Of a stretch of DNA of 64,000 nucleotides, positions 1-7,895 are shown piece after piece. Each line of letters begins with the position of its first letter. The first letter of the stretch is position 1. The position numbers and the translations under genes were made by a program. The notes under the pieces were generated by a model. That model was not told the DNA's origin. It did no database searches and saw only the letters and a program-made list of their open reading frames with translations. Origin of the DNA: UBA2029 sp037447125 (GTDB taxonomy: Bacteria > Chloroflexota > Anaerolineae > Aggregatilineales > Aggregatilineaceae); the NCBI GenBank assembly GCA_037447125.1, contig JBBIHG010000001.1:124001-188000 (forward strand), written 5' to 3'.

Positions 1-331
1 GCGACCACCAGGGCAAGTACAGCCCACTGCTGCCCGCGTCTCGCCGCGCTGCCGGACGAGGGGGCATTCCCAGAAGCGCCTGTCGCGGCGGCGGCAGGGC
101 GCTACTGTGCGCCTGGCGGCTGTCGCGGCGACGGCGGGCGCGCCGGTCATGCTGGCTGCCGGGGGCGGCTGGTGGGTTAGGGCGTGCACCGAGCGGCTGC
201 AACGGCACGAGCGGGCGGGTTGGCTGAGCCGTGCCGGTGTCCGGCAGCGGTTGCCGTTCTCGCTGATCCGGCAGATCACCTGAGGCACGTGGGGGCTGGC
301 TGTCGGGCGCGCTTCCGCCAGGAGGCTGCAT
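1..331 (-). CDS. Partial membrane-anchored protein, N-terminal part
   Basis: An uninterrupted frame of 110 codons runs from an ATG at 331 leftwards off the window edge. The visible part is a Pro/Arg/Ala-rich, probably disordered cytoplasmic stretch with an Arg cluster about residue 70, ending in SGLYLPWWS, which looks like the entry into a membrane span. Chloroflexota have many proteins of this plan (disordered N-terminus, one TM, then an extracytoplasmic domain such as LysM), but the informative part lies outside the window. AGGAAG lies 11 nt before the ATG and an extended -10 box (TGGTATACT) lies about 60 nt upstream. It is divergent from the PHP gene. The low-complexity composition means a chance open frame cannot be excluded. 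Confidence 0.5.
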   Translation of the reverse strand, partial: MQPPGGSAPDSQPPRASGDLPDQRERQPLPDTGTAQPTRPLVPLQPLGARPNPPAAPGSQHDRRARRRRDSRQAHSSALPPPRQALLGMPPRPAARRDAGSSGLYLPWWS

Positions 332-390
332 GGCTCCGCTCACTTCCTGACCCGTCACAACACTGTCTGAGCTTCATGAGTCATGGCGTT

Positions 391-399
391 AGTATACCA
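391..399 (-). promoter_or_regulatory. Extended -10 promoter for the left-edge gene
   Basis: On the minus strand the sequence reads TGGTATACT, an extended -10 element (TGn-TATACT). No good -35 is visible. It would start transcription near 384, about 50 nt before the ATG at 331. Confidence 0.4.
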
Positions 400-427
400 C
401 AGCCGAAGGGCGCTACACGTCGCTCTC

Positions 428-457
428 TTGACAGGCGTCCACCGGATGCAGTACGCT
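428..457 (+). promoter_or_regulatory. Sigma70-type promoter of the PHP gene
   Basis: TTGACA (428-433), 18-nt spacer, TACGCT (452-457). The predicted transcript start near 464 lies about 30 nt before the ATG at 497 and rules out upstream in-frame starts at 383 and 449. Confidence 0.6.
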
Positions 458-496
458 TGGCGCGCTGCGCCCGCACATGAGCGCACGAGAGACGCC

Positions 497-1588
497 ATGC
501 CGTACTTCGAGTACACCGGTAACCTGCACGTCCACACGCCCTACTCGGACGGAGAGGGCAGCCACGAGCACGTCGCCCAGGCTGCGCTTCTGGCCGGGCT
601 GGACTTCCTGATCTTCACCGACCACAATGTGCGCGTGGGGGGGATCGAGGGCTATTACGGCGACGACTCGCGCGGCTACGTGCTGTTGCTTGCCGGAGAG
701 GAAGTCCACGACCGGACGCGCAACCCGCAGGGTAACCATGTCCTGGTCTTCGGCACGGAGTGTGAGCTTGCGGGACATGCTCACAGCCTCCCTGCCCTGC
801 TGAGCGCCGCCGAGCAGGCTGGCGGCCTGAGCTTCATCGCCCACCCGGACGATACAGCCGTTGAGTGGTTGGGCGAGCCGGCGATGCCCTGGCTGGATCG
901 CTATGTGGATGGCTTCACCGGCCTTGAGGTGTGGAACTACATGTCGCGCTTCAAGGATTACCTGCCCGACCGCCGGACGGCGATCCGCAACGTCTTTCGC
1001 CCGGACGACGTGATGACCGGCCCCTCGCCAGAGACGCTTGCCTTGTGGGATAAGCTTCTTGAGATGGGCTTCCAGGTGGTGGGGATCGGCTCCGCCGATG
1101 CGCACGGCACGCGCGTGTCCATGGGACCGCTGTCGCATGTGGTCTTCCCCTACGATTTCCTGTTTAGCTCGGTGAACACGCACATCTTCACCAGGTCCGC
1201 CCTGACCGGCGAACTGGACTATGACAAAGCCCAGATATACCAGGCGCTCAAGGAAGGGCGTGCCTTCATTGGCTACGACATTCCGGGCAGCACGCGCGGC
1301 TTTCGCTTTTCCGCTCAGGGACAGAACGTTACCGCGATCATGGGCGAGACGATCCGGCTGGGGCATGGTGTGACGCTCCAGGCGTTGGCCCCTGCCCGCG
1401 CGCGCATCCGCCTGGTGCGCTGCGGGGAGATCATCGCCGAGGAAAAACAAGCTGAGAACCTGACCCATGTCGTGCGGGACCCTGGCCCGTACCGTGTCGA
1501 GGTCTGGCGTTCGTATCGCGGGCGCGAGCGCATGTGGATTCTCAGCAATCCTATCTACGTCGAGCTCACCCCTGGGCGGATACGCTGA
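497..1588 (+). CDS. PHP-domain metallohydrolase, CehA/McbA-like
   Basis: 363-residue predicted metal-dependent phosphoesterase/hydrolase of the PHP (polymerase and histidinol phosphatase) superfamily. The PHP metal-ligand motifs appear in order: HVHTPYSDG near residue 13, FTDHN near 40, AHPDD near 119 and SADAHG near 200, so the site looks intact. The C-terminal ~100 residues form a beta-rich domain ending in NPIYVE, an arrangement typical of CehA/McbA-type members. No signal peptide is seen, so it is probably cytoplasmic; the substrate cannot be told from the sequence. The start at 497 is chosen because the TTGACA promoter at 428-457 leaves no room for the earlier in-frame ATGs and because the protein then begins just before the first motif. 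It is a single gene followed 100 bp later by uvrB with its own -10 box. Confidence 0.85.
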   Translation: MPYFEYTGNLHVHTPYSDGEGSHEHVAQAALLAGLDFLIFTDHNVRVGGIEGYYGDDSRGYVLLLAGEEVHDRTRNPQGNHVLVFGTECELAGHAHSLPALLSAAEQAGGLSFIAHPDDTAVEWLGEPAMPWLDRYVDGFTGLEVWNYMSRFKDYLPDRRTAIRNVFRPDDVMTGPSPETLALWDKLLEMGFQVVGIGSADAHGTRVSMGPLSHVVFPYDFLFSSVNTHIFTRSALTGELDYDKAQIYQALKEGRAFIGYDIPGSTRGFRFSAQGQNVTAIMGETIRLGHGVTLQALAPARARIRLVRCGEIIAEEKQAENLTHVVRDPGPYRVEVWRSYRGRERMWILSNPIYVELTPGRIR

Positions 1589-1640
1589 CCCGCACTGCCT
1601 TCTGTCCTCGTCAAACTTCGTCAAGACGGCCAACCTGCGC

Positions 1641-1646
1641 TATACT
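1641..1646 (+). promoter_or_regulatory. Putative -10 box of uvrB
   Basis: TATACT 47 nt before the uvrB ATG. The region 17-18 nt upstream (TTCGTC) is a weak -35. The adjacent palindrome at 1655-1668 overlaps the expected transcript start. Confidence 0.45.
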
Positions 1647-1654
1647 CTAGAACT

Positions 1655-1668
1655 TGCGTTCGAACGCA
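1655..1668. promoter_or_regulatory. 14-bp perfect palindrome at the uvrB start site, candidate operator
   Basis: TGCGTTCGAACGCA is a perfect inverted repeat located just downstream of the uvrB -10 box and 24 bp before the ATG. A repressor bound here would block uvrB transcription. Its half-sites contain GTTC/GAAC, the elements found in many LexA boxes, but in inward GTTC-GAAC order rather than the Gram-positive GAAC-N4-GTTC order. SOS control is therefore only an inference. Confidence 0.4.
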
Positions 1669-1692
1669 GGGAGTCCCACAGGGAGTGTCGCC

Positions 1693-3750
1693 ATGCCCGG
1701 TTTTGAGCTTGTCTCCGACTACCAGCCGACCGGTGACCAGCCGCAGGCCATCAGCGCGCTCGCCGAGGGCCTGGCTGCCGGATACCGCTTCCAGACGCTG
1801 CTCGGCGCGACCGGCACCGGCAAGACCTACACTGTCGCCAATGTCATCGCCCAGGTGCAGCGTCCTACCCTGGTGCTGGCTCACAACAAGACGCTGGCAG
1901 CCCAGCTTTATGCGGAGTTCAAGGAGTTCTTCCCGCGCAACGCGGTAGAGTACTTTGTCTCCTACTATGACTACTACCAGCCAGAAGCCTACGTGCCGCG
2001 CCACGATCTCTACATTGAGAAGGAAACGGAGATCAACGAGGAGATTGACCGGCTCCGCCTGGCGGCGACGGCCTCGCTGCTCAGCCGACGCGATGTGCTG
2101 ATCGTGGCCTCGGTGTCGTGCATCTACGGCCTGGGCAACCCGGTGACCTGGGACAAGGCAACGCTGGAATTGCGGGCGGGGGCGCAGGTGCGCCGCGACC
2201 TGATTCTGCGCCATCTGGTGGGCATCCAATACGGGCGCAACGACTTCGAGCTGAAGCCAGGCACGTTCCGCGTGCGGGGCGACACGCTGGAGATCACGCC
2301 CGCTTACGGCACCACGACCTATCGCGTGGCCATGTTCGGCGACGAGATCGAGCGCCTGCTCGAGTTGGAGCCACTGACCGGCGAGGTGCTGGCTGAGCAC
2401 GAAGCGCTCAAGATTTTCCCCGCCAAGCAGTTCGTCACCGAAGATACGCTGCTGCGCCAGGCGCTGCACGACATCGAGCAGGAGCTTGAAGAGCGGCTGG
2501 CGGAGCTTCAGGCAGCGAGCCGACTGCTTGAAGCGCAGCGGCTGGCGCAGCGCACGCGCTATGACCTAGAGATGCTGCGCGAGCTTGGCTACACGAGCGG
2601 CATCGAGAACTACTCGCGCCACCTTGACCAGCGCCCTGCCGGCAGCCCACCCTGGACGCTGATTGACTACTTCCCGCCCGACTTCTTGCTGGTGGTGGAC
2701 GAATCGCACATGACGCTGCCCCAGGTGCGCGGTATGTTCGGCGGCGACCGCTCGCGCAAGGAGGTGCTCGTCGAGTACGGCTTCCGCCTGCCCAGCGCGC
2801 TGGACAATCGCCCGCTCAGCTTCGAGGAGTTCGAGAGCCGCATCGGGCAGACCATCTTCATGAGCGCAACGCCCGGCCCCTACGAGGAGGAGCACAGCCA
2901 GCAGACCGTCCAACAGGTGATCCGTCCCACCGGCGTCCTCGACCCGACCATTGATGTGCGTCCCACAGCGGGGCAGATTGACGACCTGCTCAGCGAGATT
3001 CACCGGCGGGTGAAACGCGGCGAGCGGGCGCTGGTCACCACGTTGACTAAGCGCATGGCTGAAGACCTGGCCGATTACCTGCTGGAGATGGGCATCCGCG
3101 TCCACTACCTGCACAGCGAGATTGACACGATCGAGCGCGTCGAGATTCTGCGCGATCTGCGCCTGGGTGTCTACGATGTGGTCGTGGGTATCAACCTGCT
3201 GCGCGAAGGGTTAGACCTGCCCGAAGTGTCACTCGTCGCCATCCTTGACGCCGACAAACAAGGCTTCCTGCGCTCGGCCCCAGCACTGATCCAGACCATC
3301 GGGCGAGCCGCGCGGCACATTCACGGCCATGTGATCATGTACGCGGACAAAGTCACCGAGGCGATGCAGTTCGCCATAGACGAGACCGAGCGCCGCCGGA
3401 CAATTCAGCACCAACACAATGTGGAGCACGGTATTGAGCCAGCCAGTATCGTCAAGGAAGTGCGCGATCTGACCGAGCGGATGCAGCATATGACACCCGA
3501 AGCGACACAGAACGAGCGCGGTGCTCCTGCGCCGTCCCCGGCAGGACTGCCCAGGAGCGAGCTGAACAAGCTGATCGAGACGCTTGAGGGTGAGATGAAA
3601 GCAGCGGCTAAGGCGCTGGAATTCGAGAAAGCGGCGGCGCTGCGCGACCAGATCATCGAGTTGCGCCAGGTGATGGTGTTCAAGGAAGCCGAGGCTGGCG
3701 AGCCGAGTCTGACTCTGGTGCGGCGCAGCGCCCGGCGGCCCGGTCGCTGA
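1693..3750 (+). CDS. uvrB: Excinuclease ABC subunit UvrB
   Basis: 685-residue DNA damage-recognition helicase-like subunit of nucleotide excision repair; with UvrA it verifies the lesion and loads UvrC. It has Walker A GATGTGKT near residue 39, the beta-hairpin segment YYDYYQPEAYVP near 92, DEXX-like VDESH, the helicase motifs TTLTKRMAEDL and QTIGRAARH, and the C-terminal UVR domain (EFEKAAALRDQI) that contacts UvrC. Length and order match the family. The start at 1693 has AGGGAG about 9 nt upstream and gives the usual N-terminus (FELVSDYQPTGDQP); the earlier ATG at 1654 would lie inside the palindromic operator. The next gene (dgt-like) is 148 bp downstream with its own promoter. The 14-bp palindrome at the promoter suggests regulated expression. 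Confidence 0.97.
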   Translation: MPGFELVSDYQPTGDQPQAISALAEGLAAGYRFQTLLGATGTGKTYTVANVIAQVQRPTLVLAHNKTLAAQLYAEFKEFFPRNAVEYFVSYYDYYQPEAYVPRHDLYIEKETEINEEIDRLRLAATASLLSRRDVLIVASVSCIYGLGNPVTWDKATLELRAGAQVRRDLILRHLVGIQYGRNDFELKPGTFRVRGDTLEITPAYGTTTYRVAMFGDEIERLLELEPLTGEVLAEHEALKIFPAKQFVTEDTLLRQALHDIEQELEERLAELQAASRLLEAQRLAQRTRYDLEMLRELGYTSGIENYSRHLDQRPAGSPPWTLIDYFPPDFLLVVDESHMTLPQVRGMFGGDRSRKEVLVEYGFRLPSALDNRPLSFEEFESRIGQTIFMSATPGPYEEEHSQQTVQQVIRPTGVLDPTIDVRPTAGQIDDLLSEIHRRVKRGERALVTTLTKRMAEDLADYLLEMGIRVHYLHSEIDTIERVEILRDLRLGVYDVVVGINLLREGLDLPEVSLVAILDADKQGFLRSAPALIQTIGRAARHIHGHVIMYADKVTEAMQFAIDETERRRTIQHQHNVEHGIEPASIVKEVRDLTERMQHMTPEATQNERGAPAPSPAGLPRSELNKLIETLEGEMKAAAKALEFEKAAALRDQIIELRQVMVFKEAEAGEPSLTLVRRSARRPGR

Positions 3751-3775
3751 CCGTCCCCCCCGTCCCCCAAATTGA

Positions 3776-3804
3776 TTGCGGCACATGCCGTAATTGGATA
3801 TGCT
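3776..3804 (+). promoter_or_regulatory. Promoter of the dGTPase-like gene
   Basis: TTGCGG (3776-3781), 17-nt spacer, TATGCT (3799-3804). The predicted start near 3811 precedes the ATG at 3899 by about 90 nt and places the in-frame ATG at 3794 inside the promoter. Confidence 0.45.
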
Positions 3805-3898
3805 CTGCACACGTGTGCGGGCTTACGCGCAGCGTATGTTCGATCCTATCCGCCAGACAAGTCTCCATCAGAGCAGTCCAGGTTCAACGGTACGCGCT

Positions 3899-5056
3899 AT
3901 GCTTATCACCCGCGAGCAGCTTGAAGCACTCGAAGAGCGCACACTGGCTCCCTACGCCCTGCAGAGCCGTGCCAGCAAGGGGCGTGAGCACCCGGAGGAT
4001 GAGCCGGAGTATCGCACGGCGTTCCAGCGCGACCGTGACCGCATTCTGCACACGACGGCCTTTCGTCGTCTGGAATACAAGACGCAGGTCTTCGTCAACT
4101 TCGAGGGCGACTACTACCGGACTCGCCTGACACACACCTTGGAAGTCACCCAGATCGGGCGCAGCCTGGCCCGCGCCTTGGGGGCCAATGAGGACTTGGT
4201 GGAGGCGATCTGCCTGGGCCACGATCTCGGCCATCCGCCGTTCGGCCATTCCGGCGAAGCGATTCTCAACAAGCTGATGGCGGGACACGGTGGCTTCGAT
4301 CACAACCGGCAGTCGCTGCGCATTGTGACCCAGTTGGAGGCGCGCTACCCCGACTGGCCGGGGCTGAACCTGACCTGCGAACTGCGCGAGGGGATCATCA
4401 AACATGAGACGGAGTACGATCTCAGCGACTCGACGGCGGAAGGATTCGATCCCGATTTACGCGCCAGCCTGGAAGCGCAGATCGCCAACGTCGCCGACGA
4501 ACTGGCCTACAACGCGCACGACCTGGACGACGGGTTGCGGTCGGGGCTACTGGCTCCCCGTCAGCTTGACGCACTGGGCATCTGGCAGATGCTCAGGGAG
4601 AGCATTGGCTGGGATGGAAAGAACTTCACCGAGCAGATTCGCCACCGCATGATCCGGCGGATGCTGGGCATTGAGATCAACGACGTGATCGAGGCGACCG
4701 GCACAGTACTGGCGCATCTGCAACCAGAGTCGCCAGAGGCCATCCAGCGTCTGTCGCACAACGTCGTCCAGCACTCCGACGAGATCAAACGCAGCAACGC
4801 GGAGCTTAAGACGTTTCTCTACAACGAGATGTATCGTCATCACCGCGTGGCGCGCATGGCCGTCAAGGCGGAGCGGTTCATCACGCAGATCTTCGAGACT
4901 TATATCGCCGAGCCGGGCCAGCTTCCGCCCTCGGTGCAGCGGGCGGCTGACGAACGCGGTCTGCATCGCGCCATCACCGACTACATCGCGGGCATGACCG
5001 ACCGCTACGCCCTGCACGAGTGGCAGAGGCTGTTCGATCCCTTCACGCGCACATGA
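3899..5056 (+). CDS. dgt: Deoxyguanosinetriphosphate triphosphohydrolase-like protein (HD superfamily)
   Basis: 385-residue cytoplasmic HD-domain dNTP triphosphohydrolase of the short, Dgt-like type. Such enzymes cleave dNTPs to deoxynucleosides and tripolyphosphate and help set dNTP pools. The HD metal site is visible: H in RLTHTLEV, the HD pair in LGHDLGHPPFGH, and a downstream D in ANVADELAYNAHDLDD. The N-terminal RDRDRILHTTAFRRLEYKTQVF block is typical of the family (split here only for reading: RDRDRILHTTAFRRL then EYKTQVF). The start at 3899 follows the family N-terminus and the promoter at 3776-3804. It sits between uvrB and greA on the same strand; the link to genome maintenance is by context only. 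Length is within the usual range for this subfamily. Confidence 0.92.
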   Translation: MLITREQLEALEERTLAPYALQSRASKGREHPEDEPEYRTAFQRDRDRILHTTAFRRLEYKTQVFVNFEGDYYRTRLTHTLEVTQIGRSLARALGANEDLVEAICLGHDLGHPPFGHSGEAILNKLMAGHGGFDHNRQSLRIVTQLEARYPDWPGLNLTCELREGIIKHETEYDLSDSTAEGFDPDLRASLEAQIANVADELAYNAHDLDDGLRSGLLAPRQLDALGIWQMLRESIGWDGKNFTEQIRHRMIRRMLGIEINDVIEATGTVLAHLQPESPEAIQRLSHNVVQHSDEIKRSNAELKTFLYNEMYRHHRVARMAVKAERFITQIFETYIAEPGQLPPSVQRAADERGLHRAITDYIAGMTDRYALHEWQRLFDPFTRT

Positions 5057-5092
5057 GACGACTAGGCATAAACTCCTGTTGAGGTTGATGAC

Positions 5093-5572
5093 ATGGCAGA
5101 TGAACGACAGTACCTGACGCCCCAGGGCGCGGCAGAGCTTCGCGCCGAACTGGAGGAACTGGTGACCGTGCGGCGTCCCCGGCTGGCGGTGCTGCTCAAA
5201 GAAGCAATCAGCCAGGGCGATCTCTCCGAGAACGCCGACTACCACGATGCCAAGGAGCAGCAGGCTTTCTTGGAGGGACGAATCAAGTACCTGGAGAATC
5301 TGCTGCGTGTGGCAACGATCCTCGATGACCGTGGGGATGGCAAGGCAGCTACGCTTGTCCAGCCAGGCATGGAAGTGACCGTGCAGATGGACGGCGAGCC
5401 GGCAGAGACTTATCGCATCGTCGGCGCGGCGGAAGCTGACCCGCGCAGTGGCAAGATTTCCAACGAGAGTCCGCTTGGCGCCGCGCTGTTGGGGCGTCGT
5501 GTGGGCGACAGGGTGCGCGTGCGGACTCCAGGTGGTGTCGTTGAGTATCAGGTGGTCAAGATCGCGCGCTAG
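5093..5572 (+). CDS. greA: Transcription elongation factor GreA
   Basis: 159-residue factor that stimulates cleavage of backtracked RNA by RNA polymerase. The N-terminal half is the antiparallel coiled coil carrying the tip acidic residues (EAISQGDLSENADYHDAKE region, residues about 40-60), and the C-terminal half is the FKBP-like domain with the family's SPLGAALLGRRVGD signature. GAGG lies about 10 nt before the ATG. It follows the dGTPase-like gene by 36 bp and is probably co-transcribed with it. A hairpin 19 bp past the stop separates it from the convergent gene. Length is standard. Confidence 0.97.
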   Translation: MADERQYLTPQGAAELRAELEELVTVRRPRLAVLLKEAISQGDLSENADYHDAKEQQAFLEGRIKYLENLLRVATILDDRGDGKAATLVQPGMEVTVQMDGEPAETYRIVGAAEADPRSGKISNESPLGAALLGRRVGDRVRVRTPGGVVEYQVVKIAR

Positions 5573-5590
5573 GTGGTCTGTGCCAACGGA

Positions 5591-5618
5591 GTGGGACCTG
5601 GTCTGCGCCAGGCCCCAC
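5591..5618. terminator. Hairpin between convergent greA and the minus-strand gene
   Basis: GTGGGACCTGG and CCAGGCCCCAC pair across a 6-nt loop with one mismatch. There is no T tract, so termination is a weak inference; the position between convergent genes supports it. Confidence 0.4.
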
Positions 5619-5652
5619 GATTCCTGCCAGAGATTCGGTGACGCCTGGCCGG

Positions 5653-6831
5653 CTAGTAGTTGAGGAGCTCTGCTGTATCTCCAAACGCTGCCGATGAGTC
5701 CGCTGGATGGCTGGACGCCGCGGCGCCCGTATGCTTGGGCCAGGCAGCAATTTCGACCGCCAGGCGCTCGAAGAAGCTATCGGGCGGCAAGGGGGCCGCA
5801 CCGTACTTCACGTCTACAACCCGCACCTGAACGCGCAGGGTCTTGGTCTCCAGGGTGGTGACCACGCCGGGCTGCACCAGCACAGCCTCGCCCTTAGGGG
5901 CCAGCTTGGTGCGCAGCGCCGGGTCGTTGTAGGCGTGTTGCGACATGAGAACCTTGGTGACCGTGCTGATGTCATTCTTGTCAAACAGCCAGACTTCGGT
6001 CGCCGTGACCTTCTTTGGCTCCCCTACTCCAATGGTCTCCGAGATACCCGACCCGCACTCGCCGAGGAATTCCCCTTTGGCGGTCTCGATGCTGAAGGAG
6101 TCATCGTAGAGGTCATCCCCCAGCACGTAGGTGGACACATATTGTCCAACAGGGGGCGCTTCTCCGCGCGCCTCGAAGTCGGTCTTCTCCCTGGCTGCTG
6201 CCCGCTTCATCGCCACAATCTCCACGCGCCCGGCGCCCGCCGGCCCGATAGGCGTGGTGACTCCTGCTGCGCTGAGCGAAGGTACCGATACTGGAGCCCT
6301 GCGCGACCATTTGCCGACTGGCACGGCCCAGTAGAATGTGAAGAACATAGCTAACAGCAAGCCGAGAACAGCGGTTCCTCCAATACACGCCAGCGGCCCC
6401 AGCATGCCACCCAGGAAACCGGTCTTGACCTTGTCGGCCTGCTTGGTTGCTTCTGCGCCACTGTCCTGGGCGATGGCCATCAGGGCCTGCAACTGGCCAG
6501 CCAGCACAGGTTCATCTGTGGCGTTATCGTCAATGAGGGTCTGGATCATTCCCGGAGTGACACCGGCCCCAATAATCTTGCGCCGAGCCTCGGCGACATC
6601 GCCCTTCTGCGCGAACTCTACTGCCGTCATCTTGATCCACTGGTCTTTGTAGCCTTCTGCCAGGTGAACCGGTTCGGCGTCGCGGAACTGGATCGGCGCG
6701 CCCTCATATGCCCAGACGAGTCCAATGATGACGCCCAGCAGCACAAGCAACAGCCGGTACAGCGAGGGCGCAAGGGCGCTGAGAGCCGCTTTGCCAATGA
6801 TCTTGTACTGCCCTGTCAGGCGTTTGATCAT
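5653..6831 (-). CDS. Conserved membrane protein with two TM segments, unknown function
   Basis: 392-residue protein that I do not assign to a characterised family. It has one membrane segment near residues 25-45 (LLLVLLGVIIGLVWAY), a helical extracytoplasmic region with a Tyr-Lys-Asp-rich start, a second membrane segment near 155-180, and a C-terminal domain of about 200 residues with a strong beta pattern and acidic patches (GDDLYDDSFSIE). No catalytic motif was recognised. The start at 6831 has AAAGGCGAG at good spacing and is preferred over the longer frame starting at 6867. It has its own promoter at 6907-6935 and is convergent with greA. Proteins of this layout appear familiar from Anaerolineae genomes, but that is recollection, not a search. 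Confidence 0.75.
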   Translation of the reverse strand: MIKRLTGQYKIIGKAALSALAPSLYRLLLVLLGVIIGLVWAYEGAPIQFRDAEPVHLAEGYKDQWIKMTAVEFAQKGDVAEARRKIIGAGVTPGMIQTLIDDNATDEPVLAGQLQALMAIAQDSGAEATKQADKVKTGFLGGMLGPLACIGGTAVLGLLLAMFFTFYWAVPVGKWSRRAPVSVPSLSAAGVTTPIGPAGAGRVEIVAMKRAAAREKTDFEARGEAPPVGQYVSTYVLGDDLYDDSFSIETAKGEFLGECGSGISETIGVGEPKKVTATEVWLFDKNDISTVTKVLMSQHAYNDPALRTKLAPKGEAVLVQPGVVTTLETKTLRVQVRVVDVKYGAAPLPPDSFFERLAVEIAAWPKHTGAAASSHPADSSAAFGDTAELLNY

Positions 6832-6906
6832 GGATATCTCGCCTTTCTGTTCAAGCTGCCAGAGCATGGGGGCAGCGTCATCTCATAACCCACATACGCT
6901 GTGAGC

Positions 6907-6935
6907 ATTGTACACGAACGCCTGAGGCAGCACAA
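6907..6935 (-). promoter_or_regulatory. Promoter of the two-TM protein gene
   Basis: Minus strand TTGTGC (6930-6935), 17-nt spacer, TACAAT (6907-6912). The transcript would start near 6900, about 70 nt before the ATG at 6831. Confidence 0.6.
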
Positions 6936-6957
6936 ATCACCCGACATAAGACGAAAG

Positions 6958-6981
6958 AGGCCGCTCGTGCATGAGCGGCCT
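6958..6981 (-). terminator. Intrinsic terminator of the sugar ABC operon
   Basis: Perfect 9-bp stem AGGCCGCTC/GAGCGGCCT with a 6-nt loop, located 53 nt past the last permease stop. On the minus strand it is followed by CTTTCGTCTT, a modest T-rich tail. Confidence 0.65.
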
Positions 6982-7034
6982 GTGCGAACTGGCGATCATG
7001 ATCGGTGTCAAGCTGTTGTTGCGTGACGGAGAGG

Positions 7035-7895
7035 CTACCCCTTGACAGCCCCTGCCGTCAGGCCCTCGATGATCCGGCGCTGGAAGACCAGTACCAGCAC
7101 GAGCACCGGCACCGTCACCACGACTGTAGCCGCGATCTTATCCGCGATCGGGATTTCGTAGCCGTAGCCGCCAAAGTTGGCAATGGCCACCGGGACGGTC
7201 TGCGATGCCTTGCTCACAAGGGTGAACGTCAGGGCGAACAGATATTCGTTCCAGGCAGCGATGAAGGCCAGCAGTCCGGTCGTCACCAGGGCGGGCGCTG
7301 TCAGTGGTACCAGGATGCGCCAGAACGTCTGGAATGGTGTGGCGCCGTCCACCAGCGCGGCCTGCTCGATCTCGGCTGGAAGCCCCTGGAAAAAACTGGT
7401 TAGCACCCACACCGTGAACGGCAGTGTGAAGATCGGGTAGGTGAACATCAACGCGGCGGTTGAGCCGTAGATGTCCAGGTCATTGACGATGGCAAACAGG
7501 CCCGACAGAATCGATATCTGCGGGAACATGGTCATCGCCAGCACGGTATAGAGCACGATCATTCGTCCCTTGAAGCGCACCCGGCCCAGAGCGTAGGCTG
7601 CAAAGGAGCCGACGATTAGGGCAGTGACCACGGTCACCGTGGCCACGACGGCGGAGTTGAACATCGTGCGCATGAAGTCGCTGTCGCCGAAGAGGTTCTG
7701 GTAGTTGAGCAGCGCCGGGTCTTCGGGCAGGTAGCGTGCTCCAATGAGCACCTGCGCGTTGGTTCTGAAGGAGATGCTGATCGCGTAGAAGAATGGCGCC
7801 ATGGTGTAGAAGGCGATGGCCAGCACCAGCAACCAGAATAGCCCCCGCCCAAGCCCTTCGCCAATCCTTTTTCTGGAGATCGTTAGCTTGTTCAT
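7035..7895 (-). CDS. Carbohydrate ABC transporter permease, MalG type
   Basis: 286-residue inner-membrane permease of a CUT1-type sugar importer. There are about six hydrophobic segments and the cytoplasmic EAA loop (EQAALVDGATPFQTFWRILV) that docks on the ATPase, near residues 185-205. The ATG overlaps the stop of the upstream permease by 4 bp (ATGA), so the two are translationally coupled. The gene ends the operon before the terminator at 6958-6981. No ATPase gene is present in the cluster; such importers often share a MalK/MsmX-type ATPase encoded elsewhere. The sugar cannot be deduced. Length is standard for MalG-like permeases. Confidence 0.93.
   Translation of the reverse strand: MNKLTISRKRIGEGLGRGLFWLLVLAIAFYTMAPFFYAISISFRTNAQVLIGARYLPEDPALLNYQNLFGDSDFMRTMFNSAVVATVTVVTALIVGSFAAYALGRVRFKGRMIVLYTVLAMTMFPQISILSGLFAIVNDLDIYGSTAALMFTYPIFTLPFTVWVLTSFFQGLPAEIEQAALVDGATPFQTFWRILVPLTAPALVTTGLLAFIAAWNEYLFALTFTLVSKASQTVPVAIANFGGYGYEIPIADKIAATVVVTVPVLVLVLVFQRRIIEGLTAGAVKG

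Noticed and set aside
413..1633. Long minus-strand open frame (406 codons) opposite the PHP gene
   Set aside because: The plus strand has all four PHP metal motifs; the antisense frame has no recognisable motif and Arg/His/Ala-rich shadow composition.
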